Below are positions 16,563 to 25,822 of a stretch of DNA of 64,000 nt, one piece after another. This DNA comes from an uncultured Bacteroidales bacterium (GTDB lineage: Bacteria > Bacteroidota > Bacteroidia > Bacteroidales > P3): assembly GCA_900314725.1 (NCBI GenBank), contig OMWJ01000004.1:62001-126000 (forward strand). Reading direction: 5' to 3'. The notes beneath the pieces were generated by a model. That model was not told where the DNA came from. It did not search any database and was given only the letters and a program-made list of their open reading frames with translations. Position numbers and translations under genes: made by a program. Each line of letters starts with the position of its first letter. The first letter of the stretch is position 1.

Positions 16563-19500
16563 ATGAATACATACGATTATTTATTTGAAACAAGTTGGGA
16601 AGTATGCAACAAAGTAGGTGGCATACACACAGTGGTTACTACAAAAATACCTACAATAAGCAAAAAAATAGGCGATAATCATATATTATTAGGACCAGAC
16701 TTAGGACAAGCAACATCCGAAGATTCGGAATTCAAGGAAGATAAGTCAATGTTTCTTTCATGGAAGATGTATGCCAAACTTTCAGGCATAGAATTCAAGG
16801 TTGGAAGGTGGAAAATGGAAAATTCTCCTATCGTTATATTGGTTCCTTACACACAGTATTTTTCCTCTAAGGATGAGATTTTTGCAGAGTATTGGGAAAA
16901 CTATCAGGTGGATTCTCTTACAGGAGGCTGGGATTATGTAGAGCCTTTTCTTTTCGGATATGCGAGTGCAAGAATAATAGAGTCGTTTTATAATTTCTAT
17001 CTTTCATCTACAGATAAGATTGTTGCACAGTTTCATGAGTGGATGACAGGTTCAGGACTTTTGTATTTAAAGAAGAATGTTCCTCAGATAGCAACTTCCT
17101 TTACAACACACGCAACTGTATTAGGAAGATGTTTGGCAGGAAATAATCTTCCTTTATATGGAGAAATGCAACATTTTGATGCAGATAGAGTATCTAATGA
17201 TTTTAACGTCAGAGCTAAGTTTTCTTTAGAGAAGATGTCGGCTATTTATTCTGATGTTTTTACAACCGTTAGTGAAATAACAAATAGAGAATGCAAGCAA
17301 TTCTTCAAAAAAGGTGCTGATGTTATAACTCCGAACGGTTTTGAGGGAAGTTTTGTCCCAGAAAGCGGAGCCTATTCCGAACTGAGAGAACAAGCAAGAA
17401 AAAAGATATTTGATTTTGTAGAAAAGACTGCTGGTTACAGGCCTGAAGAAAATAGTTTTCTTGTGCTTAACAGTGGTAGATATGAATACAAGAACAAAGG
17501 AATTAATGTATTCATAGACTCTTTGGCAAAAATAAATCAACAAAATAAGTTAAATAAGAAGATAGTTGCAGTTATAGCAGTTCCTGCTGGACATTATGAA
17601 GCAATAGATAATGATAAATATTTGACACATCGCTTAGAAAATGCGGATAATGACCCTATACTAAATCAAATAAAGCAAAGTGGAATAAATAACACAAGAG
17701 AAGAAAATGTTCATCTTATATTCCTTCCATCATATTTAGATGGCAAAGACGGACAAATAAATATGAAGTATTTTGATTTTCTAACTGCTTTTGATCTTAG
17801 TGTATTCCCTTCTTATTATGAACCATGGGGATATACACCAATGGAAAGTATGGCGTTTGGAATTCCAAGTATTACAACAACTTTAGCGGGCTTTGGACTT
17901 TGGGTTAAAGATAATATAAAGAATGAAAACGATGCCTTGAAAGTTGTTTATAGAACAGATAATAACGAAGAGGAATGTGTAAAGGAAATTTCGGAAAGTA
18001 TAGTTAAGGTGTTGAATCTAAGTGAGGATGAATTAGATGTTCTACGCAAAGATAGTAGATATATTTTTACACAAGTTCAATGGCAGAACCTACAAAACTA
18101 TTATGATGAAGCATATTCAATAGCTTTAGAAAAAAGTCTTGAGAGAATAAATCTGTATGTTCACAAACAACCTCTTTCCTCTTCAATGGATATGCAGGTA
18201 ACTTGGGGAGAAAAACCTGTATGGAAAAAGATACTTGTCAAAGCTGAACTTCCTGAACGTTTGCAAGGACTTAGACAATTGGCACAAAATCTTTGGTGGT
18301 CTTGGAATTATGATGCTTTTGAATTATTTGAAAGTATAGATAAAAAGAAATTTTATGATTTAGAACGTTCTCCAATACGTTTGTTAGACTCTTTAACTAA
18401 GGAAGATTGTAACCGTTTGTTACAGGATAATGACTTTTTGAAGCAAATGGATAATGTCTTGGCTCAGTTTAATGATTATATCAAAACAAGAGAAACAAAG
18501 ACTAATCCTTTGATAGCCTACTTCTCTATGGAATTTGGAATACATGATACTTTGAAAATATTCTCTGGAGGATTGGGAATGCTTGCAGGAGATTATCTAA
18601 AACAAGCATCAGACAGTAATAAGAATATTCTTGGAATTGGATTGTTGTATAGATATGGTTATTTTATGCAGCAAATAAATAAAAATGGAGAACAACAAAG
18701 TGAATTGAAGGCTCAACGTTTCTCGTATCTTCCACTTGTTGCAGTAAGAGATGAAGAAGGAAAATGGAAAAAAGTATTTGTAGATTTGCCATCTGGTAGA
18801 GTATATGCAAAGATATGGTTATGTAATGTGGGAGTTACTCCTTTATATTTATTAGATACAGATATTGAAGAAAACTCAGAAGAGAACAGATTGATAACTC
18901 GCCAATTGTATGGTGGAGATAATGAAATGAGATTGAAACAAGAAATTCTTCTTGGCATAGGAGGAATCCGAATGTTAGAAGAGTTAAACTTGAAGCCTAC
19001 TCTTTACCATAGTAATGAAGGACATTCAGCTTTTTCTTCTTTAGAGCGATTAAATAATTACATTAACAAAGAAAAACTTCCTTATATTCAAGCATTAGAA
19101 TTAGTAAGAAGTTCTACTCTATTCACAACTCATACACCTGTTCCTGCAGGACATGATGTATTTCCAGAAGATTTAATGCGTGCTTATTTTTCTCGTTATG
19201 CAGAAAATCTGACTTTGGATTGGGATTCATTTATGCTTTTAGGAAGAAAATCAAACGAAAACCGTAGTGAAAAATTCTCTGTCAGCGTTTTGGCAATTAA
19301 CTGTTCTGCAAACGTAAATGGAGTTAGTAAGATACATGGTAGAGTAAGTAGAGAAATGTTTAAGTATTTGTTTGATGGATATTTTGCTGAAGAAGTAAAT
19401 ATAGGCTATGTTACAAATGGAGTGCATCTTTCTACGTGGGTAGCAAAAGAATGGGAAGAACTGTATTTGAAATATTTTGGCAAAGAAATGTTTTCTGATG

Positions 19501-20738
19501 AAAGCAATGCTGAATATTGGCAAAAAATCTACAATGTTCCTGATGAAGAAGTTTGGCAAACACATCAGAAACTTAAAAAACAACTTGTTAGTTTTATTAA
19601 GCAAAGGCTACAAGGTGAATTCCAGCGTAGGGGAGAAGATCCTGGTCTTTATGTAAAAACAACTAAAGAACTGAATGAAAATAAACTTATCATAGGTTTT
19701 GCTCGTAGATTTGCAACATATAAAAGAGCAGGCTTATTATTTACAGATTTAGGAAGATTAGAAGAAATAGTAAATAAAGGAGTTTGTTTTGTGTTTGCTG
19801 GTAAAGCACATCCAGCAGACAAAGCAGGACAAGACCTTATCAAAAATATAATAAACATATCCAGAATGCCACAATTCATAGGTAAGATTATATTTGTGGA
19901 AAACTATGATATGTATGTAGCGAAACATTTGGTAAGAGGTGTAGATGTTTGGTTGAATACTCCGACACGTCCATTAGAAGCTTCTGGAACAAGTGGTGAA
20001 AAAGCAATAATGAATGGAGTTGTTAATTTCTCTGTACTTGATGGTTGGTGGGCAGAAGGCTATAAAGAAGGTGCTGGTTGGGCATTGAGTGAAGAACAAA
20101 CTTATTCTGACCATAATTCTCAAAATATTCTTGATGCAGAAACGATATATTCTACTTTAGAAAATGAGATAATACCTGCATATTATACAACAACAGAAGA
20201 TTTGCCGCTGCAATGGATTTCTCATATCAAGAATACTATTGCAAAAATCTCTCCTCATTTTACGATGAAACGACAGTTAGATGATTACTTCTTGAAATAT
20301 TATGACAATATGTTTGTGAGAGTAAATCAAATTACAAAAGATAACAATAAGCAAGCTTTGGAATATGTTCTTTGGAAAAAGATGATGAAAGAAAAATGGA
20401 ACTCTATTGAGTTGTTAAAAGTAGAGTTGCCAGATACAGAGTCAGAATCATTCTCTTTTGAGCAAACCTTTAAAGCGAAAGTTACTCTTTATACGGGAGA
20501 AATCAATCCAGAGAATATTGGAGTTGAAATGGTTGTTGCGGATAAAGAAAATGACCATATCACAAAGCCAGAAGAAATAATAGAGTTCAAACTCGTTGAG
20601 GTTGCAAATCATAAAGGAGAGTATGCTCTGTTGTACAATAACTTCTCTTCTGGAGTTCATAACTATGCTTTCCGTATTTATCCAAAACATGAGTTGATGC
20701 CTTTCAAAGGAGATTTGAATCTTGTGAAATGGATATAA
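16563..20738 (+). CDS. Fused GT3-like glycogen synthase and GT35 glycogen/alpha-glucan phosphorylase
   Basis: A 1391-residue bifunctional protein for glycogen turnover. Residues 1 to about 530 resemble the eukaryotic-type (GT3) glycogen synthase: SWEVCNKVGGI at 11-21 binds the sugar nucleotide, and YYEPWGYTP with MESMAFGIPS near 420-435 is the conserved C-lobe. Residues about 560-680 match the N-terminal DUF3417 domain of TIGR02094-type phosphorylases. The GT35 catalytic part follows, with the PLP lysine Lys1147 in SGTSGEKAIMNG. A beta-rich tail of about 110 residues ends the protein. Such synthase-phosphorylase fusions occur in Bacteroidales. The synthase step needs a nucleotide sugar (UDP- or ADP-glucose, not decidable here). 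It has its own promoter and a strong terminator, hence is monocistronic. Confidence 0.9.
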   Translation: MNTYDYLFETSWEVCNKVGGIHTVVTTKIPTISKKIGDNHILLGPDLGQATSEDSEFKEDKSMFLSWKMYAKLSGIEFKVGRWKMENSPIVILVPYTQYFSSKDEIFAEYWENYQVDSLTGGWDYVEPFLFGYASARIIESFYNFYLSSTDKIVAQFHEWMTGSGLLYLKKNVPQIATSFTTHATVLGRCLAGNNLPLYGEMQHFDADRVSNDFNVRAKFSLEKMSAIYSDVFTTVSEITNRECKQFFKKGADVITPNGFEGSFVPESGAYSELREQARKKIFDFVEKTAGYRPEENSFLVLNSGRYEYKNKGINVFIDSLAKINQQNKLNKKIVAVIAVPAGHYEAIDNDKYLTHRLENADNDPILNQIKQSGINNTREENVHLIFLPSYLDGKDGQINMKYFDFLTAFDLSVFPSYYEPWGYTPMESMAFGIPSITTTLAGFGLWVKDNIKNENDALKVVYRTDNNEEECVKEISESIVKVLNLSEDELDVLRKDSRYIFTQVQWQNLQNYYDEAYSIALEKSLERINLYVHKQPLSSSMDMQVTWGEKPVWKKILVKAELPERLQGLRQLAQNLWWSWNYDAFELFESIDKKKFYDLERSPIRLLDSLTKEDCNRLLQDNDFLKQMDNVLAQFNDYIKTRETKTNPLIAYFSMEFGIHDTLKIFSGGLGMLAGDYLKQASDSNKNILGIGLLYRYGYFMQQINKNGEQQSELKAQRFSYLPLVAVRDEEGKWKKVFVDLPSGRVYAKIWLCNVGVTPLYLLDTDIEENSEENRLITRQLYGGDNEMRLKQEILLGIGGIRMLEELNLKPTLYHSNEGHSAFSSLERLNNYINKEKLPYIQALELVRSSTLFTTHTPVPAGHDVFPEDLMRAYFSRYAENLTLDWDSFMLLGRKSNENRSEKFSVSVLAINCSANVNGVSKIHGRVSREMFKYLFDGYFAEEVNIGYVTNGVHLSTWVAKEWEELYLKYFGKEMFSDESNAEYWQKIYNVPDEEVWQTHQKLKKQLVSFIKQRLQGEFQRRGEDPGLYVKTTKELNENKLIIGFARRFATYKRAGLLFTDLGRLEEIVNKGVCFVFAGKAHPADKAGQDLIKNIINISRMPQFIGKIIFVENYDMYVAKHLVRGVDVWLNTPTRPLEASGTSGEKAIMNGVVNFSVLDGWWAEGYKEGAGWALSEEQTYSDHNSQNILDAETIYSTLENEIIPAYYTTTEDLPLQWISHIKNTIAKISPHFTMKRQLDDYFLKYYDNMFVRVNQITKDNNKQALEYVLWKKMMKEKWNSIELLKVELPDTESESFSFEQTFKAKVTLYTGEINPENIGVEMVVADKENDHITKPEEIIEFKLVEVANHKGEYALLYNNFSSGVHNYAFRIYPKHELMPFKGDLNLVKWI

Positions 20739-20753
20739 TAAAGAATACTTAAT

Positions 20754-20787
20754 AAAAAAAGTGGTAGAATTTTCTACCACTTTTTTT
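20754..20787. terminator. Bidirectional terminator between convergent genes
   Basis: GTGGTAGAA and its complement (20761-20769, 20772-20780) are flanked by an A7 run on the left and a T7 run on the right, so it can stop transcription from both sides. Confidence 0.88.
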
Positions 20788-20805
20788 ATTGATGAAGTTT
20801 GGAAT

Positions 20806-22011
20806 TTATTTAATTCCAAGTTTATTTCTCATTGCGGGAGTTAAAGCATTTTTATTTACTTGGAAGTCTATTGTTTTATATCTAACGAATGCTTCACTTG
20901 CATAGAAATAACCATCATATTTTCCTATTGCATCCCAAGAATTCTTAACTTTATAGAATTTATTTCCGTTTTGATCTTTGTAGATTCCTGTGATTTGCAT
21001 ACCATGGTCATCTGTTGTTTGGAAAGAGTCAAAACCTTTTTGACGCATTTCTTGAGTGATTTTCTTTTCTTTTGCAGTTCCGTCAAAAGTATATGTTGCT
21101 GCTGCTTTTTCACTTGCAGTAAGTTTTTCCCATTTTTCTTTTTCTGTACCAGAAAGGTCTCTTTTTTCTTCATCAGGAACAATAGCTACACCATTTTTCC
21201 AAGAGAATCCTTTTTCACTAACGTCTGCTCCCCAGCCAATAGTGTAACCATTCATTATTGCATTATCTATTATCTCCATCATTTCATCTAATGGAACATT
21301 ATAAATTTGAGCATGTAGCCAGTTATCTGGAACTTCAAGCATAAATGTTTCGTAGAATGGATGATGAGTGTAAGATCCTATTTCAATATAATTATCCCAA
21401 TCCAAACCAAGACTTTCAGCAAAAGTTATTGGAGTGTATTCTTTACCTTTGTAAGTAAATTTCTCAGGACATTTTCCAAAATAAGAGTCAAGCAGACTTT
21501 CTAAACCTTGTTGCCAAGCAGTAGATAAGTTCTTAGCGTTTGCCAACGGTTTAACAAATCCCTCTAATGCTGGAGAAACTTCAGAAAAGTCAGGTTTATC
21601 TGTTCCATAGTTTAATCCTCTATAAACTTCTTCAGGAACAATACCATATTTCTTTATAATATATGGTATATCTTGGAATGCTCCACCTTCAGAAAATGTA
21701 GCAGAACCATGCAAACGAATATATCTTTCTGCTTTTTCTGGATAAGCATGACGATAAATCCATGCTTCACTTAAATCGTATTCACCTTTTCCAGCTTTCA
21801 ATAATTCACTTTCAATGAAACCTAAACCAGAAAAAGCCCAACACGTACCTGAACGATTTTGATCTTTAACACTTGTTGCAGGGTTGTCTTTTACAACTGT
21901 AAATTCGTAGCCTTCTTTTTTCTCTTTCTTTGCTTTTTTGTCTTTCTTTTGTGCAAAAGCAGTAGAAGACATCAACAAAGCAATGGCTAATACATAAATT
22001 ATTCTTTTCAT
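20806..22011 (-). CDS. Exported C1 family aminopeptidase C / bleomycin hydrolase-like cysteine peptidase
   Basis: A 401-residue papain-like peptidase of the PepC/bleomycin hydrolase group. A signal peptide (about residues 1-20, STAFAQ) is followed by a Lys-rich linker. Catalytic Cys57 lies in GTCWAFSG, His336 in DDHGMQ and Asn358 in VKNSWD. The family removes N-terminal residues from peptides; cytosolic homologues form hexamers, but the signal peptide here implies a periplasmic enzyme. It lies 28 bp downstream of dnaN and is probably cotranscribed with it, a link with no evident functional logic. The gene ends at a bidirectional terminator. Confidence 0.92.
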   Translation of the reverse strand: MKRIIYVLAIALLMSSTAFAQKKDKKAKKEKKEGYEFTVVKDNPATSVKDQNRSGTCWAFSGLGFIESELLKAGKGEYDLSEAWIYRHAYPEKAERYIRLHGSATFSEGGAFQDIPYIIKKYGIVPEEVYRGLNYGTDKPDFSEVSPALEGFVKPLANAKNLSTAWQQGLESLLDSYFGKCPEKFTYKGKEYTPITFAESLGLDWDNYIEIGSYTHHPFYETFMLEVPDNWLHAQIYNVPLDEMMEIIDNAIMNGYTIGWGADVSEKGFSWKNGVAIVPDEEKRDLSGTEKEKWEKLTASEKAAATYTFDGTAKEKKITQEMRQKGFDSFQTTDDHGMQITGIYKDQNGNKFYKVKNSWDAIGKYDGYFYASEAFVRYKTIDFQVNKNALTPAMRNKLGIK

Positions 22012-22039
22012 TTTTTACAATTTATTTAGTTGTTAAAAA

Positions 22040-23182
22040 TTAATTTCCCATTAAAATTACAGGCATAACCAACATAAGCAAACTTTCATCAGAACTATCT
22101 GCTTCTTCTGCGTATGGTGTTATAACACAAGGACGATCTGGACGAGAAAGTTCAAAACATACATCTTCTGTTTCTATGTTGTTTAGAATTTCAATAATAT
22201 ATTTTGCATTTAAACCTATGTCTAAAGATTCTCCTTCATAAGAACAATTTAATTCTTCCTTACCTTTTGTTCCTTGATTGCTATCTTCTGCAGTGATTAC
22301 AAGTTGTTTTTCTGAGATAGAAAAACGTATTTGATTTGTTGCAGGATTAGCAAACAGTTGAACACGTTTGATAGATTGTAAAAGAGAAGAAGTGTTTATG
22401 ATAAGTTTATTTGGATTATCTGTAGGTATTGCTTGTTCGTATTGAGGATATTTTCCTTCAATTAAACGGCAAGAGATATTGTAATCTCCAAAATAGAAAG
22501 CAACGTTGGAAACATTATTTTCTACCTTTACATCCATATCTTCATTTATAGAGCTAAGTATTCTTTGTAGGATAATAAGAGTTTTCTTTGGAAGAATAAA
22601 TCCTCTTTCATCATCAGTAGCAAAGCTTACATTTCTAAAACGAACTAATTTGTGAGAATCTGTTCCTACAAAAGTAAGTCCTTTTTTAGAAAATTCAAAG
22701 AAAACACCAGCCATTTGAGGACGAAATTCATCATTGCTTGTAGCAAAGATTGTTTTACTTATTGCTTTAACAAGAGTAGATGATTTAATAGTGAATGTGT
22801 TTGCATCATCTATTTGAGTCATTTGAGGATAATCATCAGGTTCAACACCTTTAAAACTATATTTACCTCTGTTTGTTGAAATGTCAATAGAATAATCTTC
22901 ATTGACAAAAATAGTTAAAGGAACGTCTGTTGATTGATTAACCAAATTAGAAAACTCTTTTGCAGGAACGCAAACAGCATTTTTTCCCATTTCCTCAGCT
23001 TGTTGAAGTTCAATATTAATATTTGCTAAGGTTTCCAAATCTGTTGCAGTTATTGAAAGATTGTTTCCTTTCAATTCAAACAAAAAGTTCTCAACAATAG
23101 GGATAGTATTGTTTTTTGCAATTAATCCCATAACAGAATTTAGAGAGTGTGCAAGAGTTGCACCATTTATTATAAATTTCAT
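22040..23182 (-). CDS. dnaN: DNA polymerase III beta subunit (sliding clamp)
   Basis: The ring-shaped processivity clamp of the replicative polymerase. The 380 residues have the three-domain clamp pattern, beginning MKFIINGATLAHSLNSV and ending with the family's LLMLVMPVIL strand. The central VGTDSHKLVRF motif is typical. The start is the ATG at 23182, with a near-consensus -7 box 36 bp upstream. It is far from dnaA or an origin in this window; in Bacteroidota dnaN is often unlinked to dnaA. The 121-bp region upstream shows only the promoter. Confidence 0.97.
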   Translation of the reverse strand: MKFIINGATLAHSLNSVMGLIAKNNTIPIVENFLFELKGNNLSITATDLETLANINIELQQAEEMGKNAVCVPAKEFSNLVNQSTDVPLTIFVNEDYSIDISTNRGKYSFKGVEPDDYPQMTQIDDANTFTIKSSTLVKAISKTIFATSNDEFRPQMAGVFFEFSKKGLTFVGTDSHKLVRFRNVSFATDDERGFILPKKTLIILQRILSSINEDMDVKVENNVSNVAFYFGDYNISCRLIEGKYPQYEQAIPTDNPNKLIINTSSLLQSIKRVQLFANPATNQIRFSISEKQLVITAEDSNQGTKGKEELNCSYEGESLDIGLNAKYIIEILNNIETEDVCFELSRPDRPCVITPYAEEADSSDESLLMLVMPVILMGN

Positions 23183-23217
23183 ATCTATGTTGTTTTTATT
23201 TCAATAGTATTAAGTTG

Positions 23218-23225
23218 CGAAAGTA
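23218..23225 (-). promoter_or_regulatory. Near-consensus -7 box for dnaN
   Basis: On the minus strand TACTTTCG differs from TAnnTTTG at one base. It lies 36 bp upstream of the dnaN ATG in otherwise featureless DNA. Confidence 0.4.
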
Positions 23226-23303
23226 CAAACTTTTTAGCAACTGAGTAAAAATAAACCTATATTGTTATTAACAAAAATTTATTAGTAACTCTAAACTTCA
23301 GAC

Positions 23304-24305
23304 TTAGTCTATCTTTTTCAGAGTGTATTTCTTTGAACCTAAGCCTATTTTTTCTGCATAATCAACAGTGTGAGTGCCGTGTTGCTGTTTTATTCTGTCA
23401 ATTAAAGGTTTTGTGTTATTGTCTTTTGTTGCCTCCATATTGAAAATAATATCCAAGCACGCTTGGTCTAATGCAACAGGATCAGTAGAAGCTAAAATAC
23501 CGTAATCTTTTATCAACGGTTTTGCAGGATTTGCGTTGCAATCACAGTCTATTGACATATTATTCATAACAGCAATATATACTATTTTACCTTTGAATTT
23601 GTCGTGAATAGCTTTTGCTGCTTCAGCCATACTTTCACAGAAATCATCTTGTGCAGCTATATGTTTTTCCCATAAGTCTTCCATTTTCTCCCATGTACCA
23701 GCGGAATGTATGTATGCTTTTCCGTTTGTAGAGCCAAAACCTATTGATTGGTTTTTCAAAACTCCTCCAAATCCAGCCATCTGATGACCTTTGAAGTGAG
23801 CAAGATTAACTATGAAATTGTAATTATTAATATGTGAGCCTACAATATCATATTTTAAGTGCTTGCCATCTTTGATTGGGAGCTTGATTTCTCCCTCTTC
23901 ATCCAAAATATCTACCTTTGCAACCTTTTCCCAGCCGTGTTCTTTTATCGTGTGTCTATGCAGTTCTGAGTTGTGTCTTGTTCCTGCGTAAGCTGTGTTA
24001 CATTCAATAATATTAGCATTAAGTTTCTTTACCAAAGGAGCTATTAAGTCCATAGACAAAGCATGTATTCCCTTGCCTTCTCCTGTGGAAATTTTCACAC
24101 CTACTTGTCCTTCTGCTTTAACTCCTAATGCTTCATAAATCTTGATAAGATTTTCCGCAGAAATATTTCTTGTTAGATAAACAACGCTTTCATTATTCTG
24201 ATTTTCTGTATTCATATTGTTTTCTTGTTTTTCTTTGTTGGAGCAAGAGGCAAAACCTAATGCACTAACACCAACAAACATTATTATTTTTGTTAATTTT
24301 CTCAT
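23304..24305 (-). CDS. DUF362 domain lipoprotein
   Basis: A 333-residue protein with a lipoprotein signal (MRKLTKIIMFVGVSALGFASC, Cys at the lipobox) followed by a DUF362 domain. DUF362 proteins have a conserved core found alone or with ferredoxin-type clusters. Here the ferredoxin CxxCxxC motif is absent and only a few cysteines (for example in DCDCNANP) remain. The activity is unknown. It lies 25 bp after the alcohol dehydrogenase gene on the same strand and probably shares its promoter. Confidence 0.78.
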   Translation of the reverse strand: MRKLTKIIMFVGVSALGFASCSNKEKQENNMNTENQNNESVVYLTRNISAENLIKIYEALGVKAEGQVGVKISTGEGKGIHALSMDLIAPLVKKLNANIIECNTAYAGTRHNSELHRHTIKEHGWEKVAKVDILDEEGEIKLPIKDGKHLKYDIVGSHINNYNFIVNLAHFKGHQMAGFGGVLKNQSIGFGSTNGKAYIHSAGTWEKMEDLWEKHIAAQDDFCESMAEAAKAIHDKFKGKIVYIAVMNNMSIDCDCNANPAKPLIKDYGILASTDPVALDQACLDIIFNMEATKDNNTKPLIDRIKQQHGTHTVDYAEKIGLGSKKYTLKKID

Positions 24306-24330
24306 TTCTTTAACTATCTTTAAATTAATA

Positions 24331-25503
24331 TTACATACTTTCTATAAGAATTTGTTTTATTTCTTCAGGAGTGAGAGTACGATAACCACCGTTCAGAATA
24401 AAAGATCCTTTAACAACATCGTCTATGTTTTCCATAGTAAGACCAAGTTCTTTGCTATGAAGCACGGCTCCAATCTCTTTCATCCAATTTTCCAAACAAC
24501 AAAGCCCCTCTTTTGCAATATCTTCCTTGGATTTGTTGTCTTCTTTTACGTTCCAAACATTTTTAGCAAAGCGAACGAATTTATCCAATCCGTCTTTCAT
24601 TATATATTTATAATAAGGTATGGAAACGCAGGCAAGAGTCATTCCATGAGTAGCATTAGTTACTGCACCTATTGCTTGACCAATCATATGAACTTCCCAA
24701 TCTCCGCTCTTACCCATTTTCAATAGTGTATTCAAAGCCCAAGTTGCAGTCCACATTATATTACTTCTGGCTTCATAGTCTTGAGGATTTTTTACGGCTA
24801 CAAGGCTTGAATTAATCAACGAACGCATAAGTCCCTCAGCAATATAGTCTGTTGTGTTGTCATCTGTGTTGGAGAAATATTGTTCCATAATGTGAGACAT
24901 AATATCAAAGAAACCAGCAACCATTTGATATTGTGGAACAGAAAAAGTATAAGTAGGGTTAAGGATAGTAAATTTTGGCATTACGTTAGAACCGAAAACT
25001 TTACCTATCTTTAGCTTTTGTGAGTGATTAGTAATAACCGAACCACCATTCATTTCACTTCCTGTGCCAACCATTGTAAGCACGCAACCTACAGGTATTA
25101 TTTTTAAATCCTTGTCAGGTTCCTGTTGTTGAAGATAGTATTTTGTCCAAGCATCTTCCTTACAATAAGCACTGACACTAACCCCTTTTGAATAATCTAT
25201 AACACTTCCTCCTCCAACAGCAAGAATCAAATCTACCTCGTTTTCTCTTGCAAGAGCAGCTCCTTCATACAGTTTCTCTACTGTAGGATTTGCAGGAACA
25301 CCAGAAAGTTCTATGATTTCTTTTCCCGCTTCTTTTAAAATAGCAACAACGTTATCATAGATTCCGTTCTTTTTTATAGAACCGCCACCGTAAGTCAATA
25401 AAACTTTTTTGCCATAGTTTTTTAACTCTTCTTTAAGATAATCTAAAGACTCTTTTCCAAAATGCAGTCTTGTAGGATTGTGATAAGTAAAATTTCCTAA
25501 CAT
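24331..25503 (-). CDS. Iron-containing alcohol dehydrogenase (YqhD/BDH-like)
   Basis: A 390-residue group III (Fe/Zn) alcohol dehydrogenase. The NAD(P)-binding GGGSVIDYSKG lies near residues 97-107. Metal-ligand histidines are seen in FDIMSHIMEQY and in GQAIGAVTNATHGM. The sequence resembles the YqhD/butanol dehydrogenase branch, which reduces aldehydes to alcohols with NADPH; the natural substrate is not determinable. It carries a perfect promoter (TTG-N19-TAATTTTG) on the minus strand and is followed by the DUF362 lipoprotein. A role in reductive end-product formation or aldehyde detoxification is inferred. Confidence 0.92.
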   Translation of the reverse strand: MLGNFTYHNPTRLHFGKESLDYLKEELKNYGKKVLLTYGGGSIKKNGIYDNVVAILKEAGKEIIELSGVPANPTVEKLYEGAALARENEVDLILAVGGGSVIDYSKGVSVSAYCKEDAWTKYYLQQQEPDKDLKIIPVGCVLTMVGTGSEMNGGSVITNHSQKLKIGKVFGSNVMPKFTILNPTYTFSVPQYQMVAGFFDIMSHIMEQYFSNTDDNTTDYIAEGLMRSLINSSLVAVKNPQDYEARSNIMWTATWALNTLLKMGKSGDWEVHMIGQAIGAVTNATHGMTLACVSIPYYKYIMKDGLDKFVRFAKNVWNVKEDNKSKEDIAKEGLCCLENWMKEIGAVLHSKELGLTMENIDDVVKGSFILNGGYRTLTPEEIKQILIESM

Positions 25504-25526
25504 AATTCTTTTAGTTTTTAACCCTG

Positions 25527-25556
25527 CAAAATTATAAATAAAAAACTGAATGACAA
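25527..25556 (-). promoter_or_regulatory. Promoter of the alcohol dehydrogenase operon
   Basis: On the minus strand TTG (25556-25554), a 19-base spacer and TAATTTTG (25534-25527) match the consensus exactly. Repeat copy 3 starts just upstream. Confidence 0.75.
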
Positions 25557-25570
25557 AATTAAGTGTTGAT

Positions 25571-25661
25571 AAAAAAAGAGTTGGTTTTAGAAAAAAAAGA
25601 TCAACTCTTTACACCCAAAAGACTTGGTTTTGGCGAAAAAAGACTTGATGTTTTTTTACAA
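25571..25661 (+). repeat. Intergenic modular repeat, copy 3
   Basis: AAAGAGTTG (25575-25583) pairs with CAACTCTTT (25602-25610). CAACTCTTTACACCC at 25602-25616 is identical in copy 2. A second stem CCAAAA/TTTTGG lies at 25615-25633. The end AAAGACTTGATG plus T7 differs from the CGAAGAC ending of the other copies. It lies between divergent promoters; the rest of this 319-bp gap is AT-rich with no other feature. Confidence 0.82.
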
Positions 25662-25791
25662 AGATAAAAACAATAGTAGATAGCTTAAATTATCGCATAA
25701 GATTTATTGATTTTATAAGAAATATATATAAGATAGAATCATTGTTTGTGATAAAAACTTTTTTACCTTATTATACTTCAAAAAAATATTG

Positions 25792-25799
25792 TACTTTTG
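25792..25799 (+). promoter_or_regulatory. -7 box for the gldFG-like gene
   Basis: TACTTTTG followed by C lies 24 bp before the ATG at 25823. It decides the start: the frame opens at a TTG at 25742, but that is upstream of the predicted transcription start near 25806. Confidence 0.65.
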
Positions 25800-25822
25800 C
25801 AGTCTTAAAATATAGTTTAATT

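Noticed and set aside
25742..25822. An upstream extension of the gldFG-like protein from a TTG codon
   Set aside because: The -7 box at 25792-25799 places the transcription start after this codon, and the extension has no similarity to GldF N-termini.
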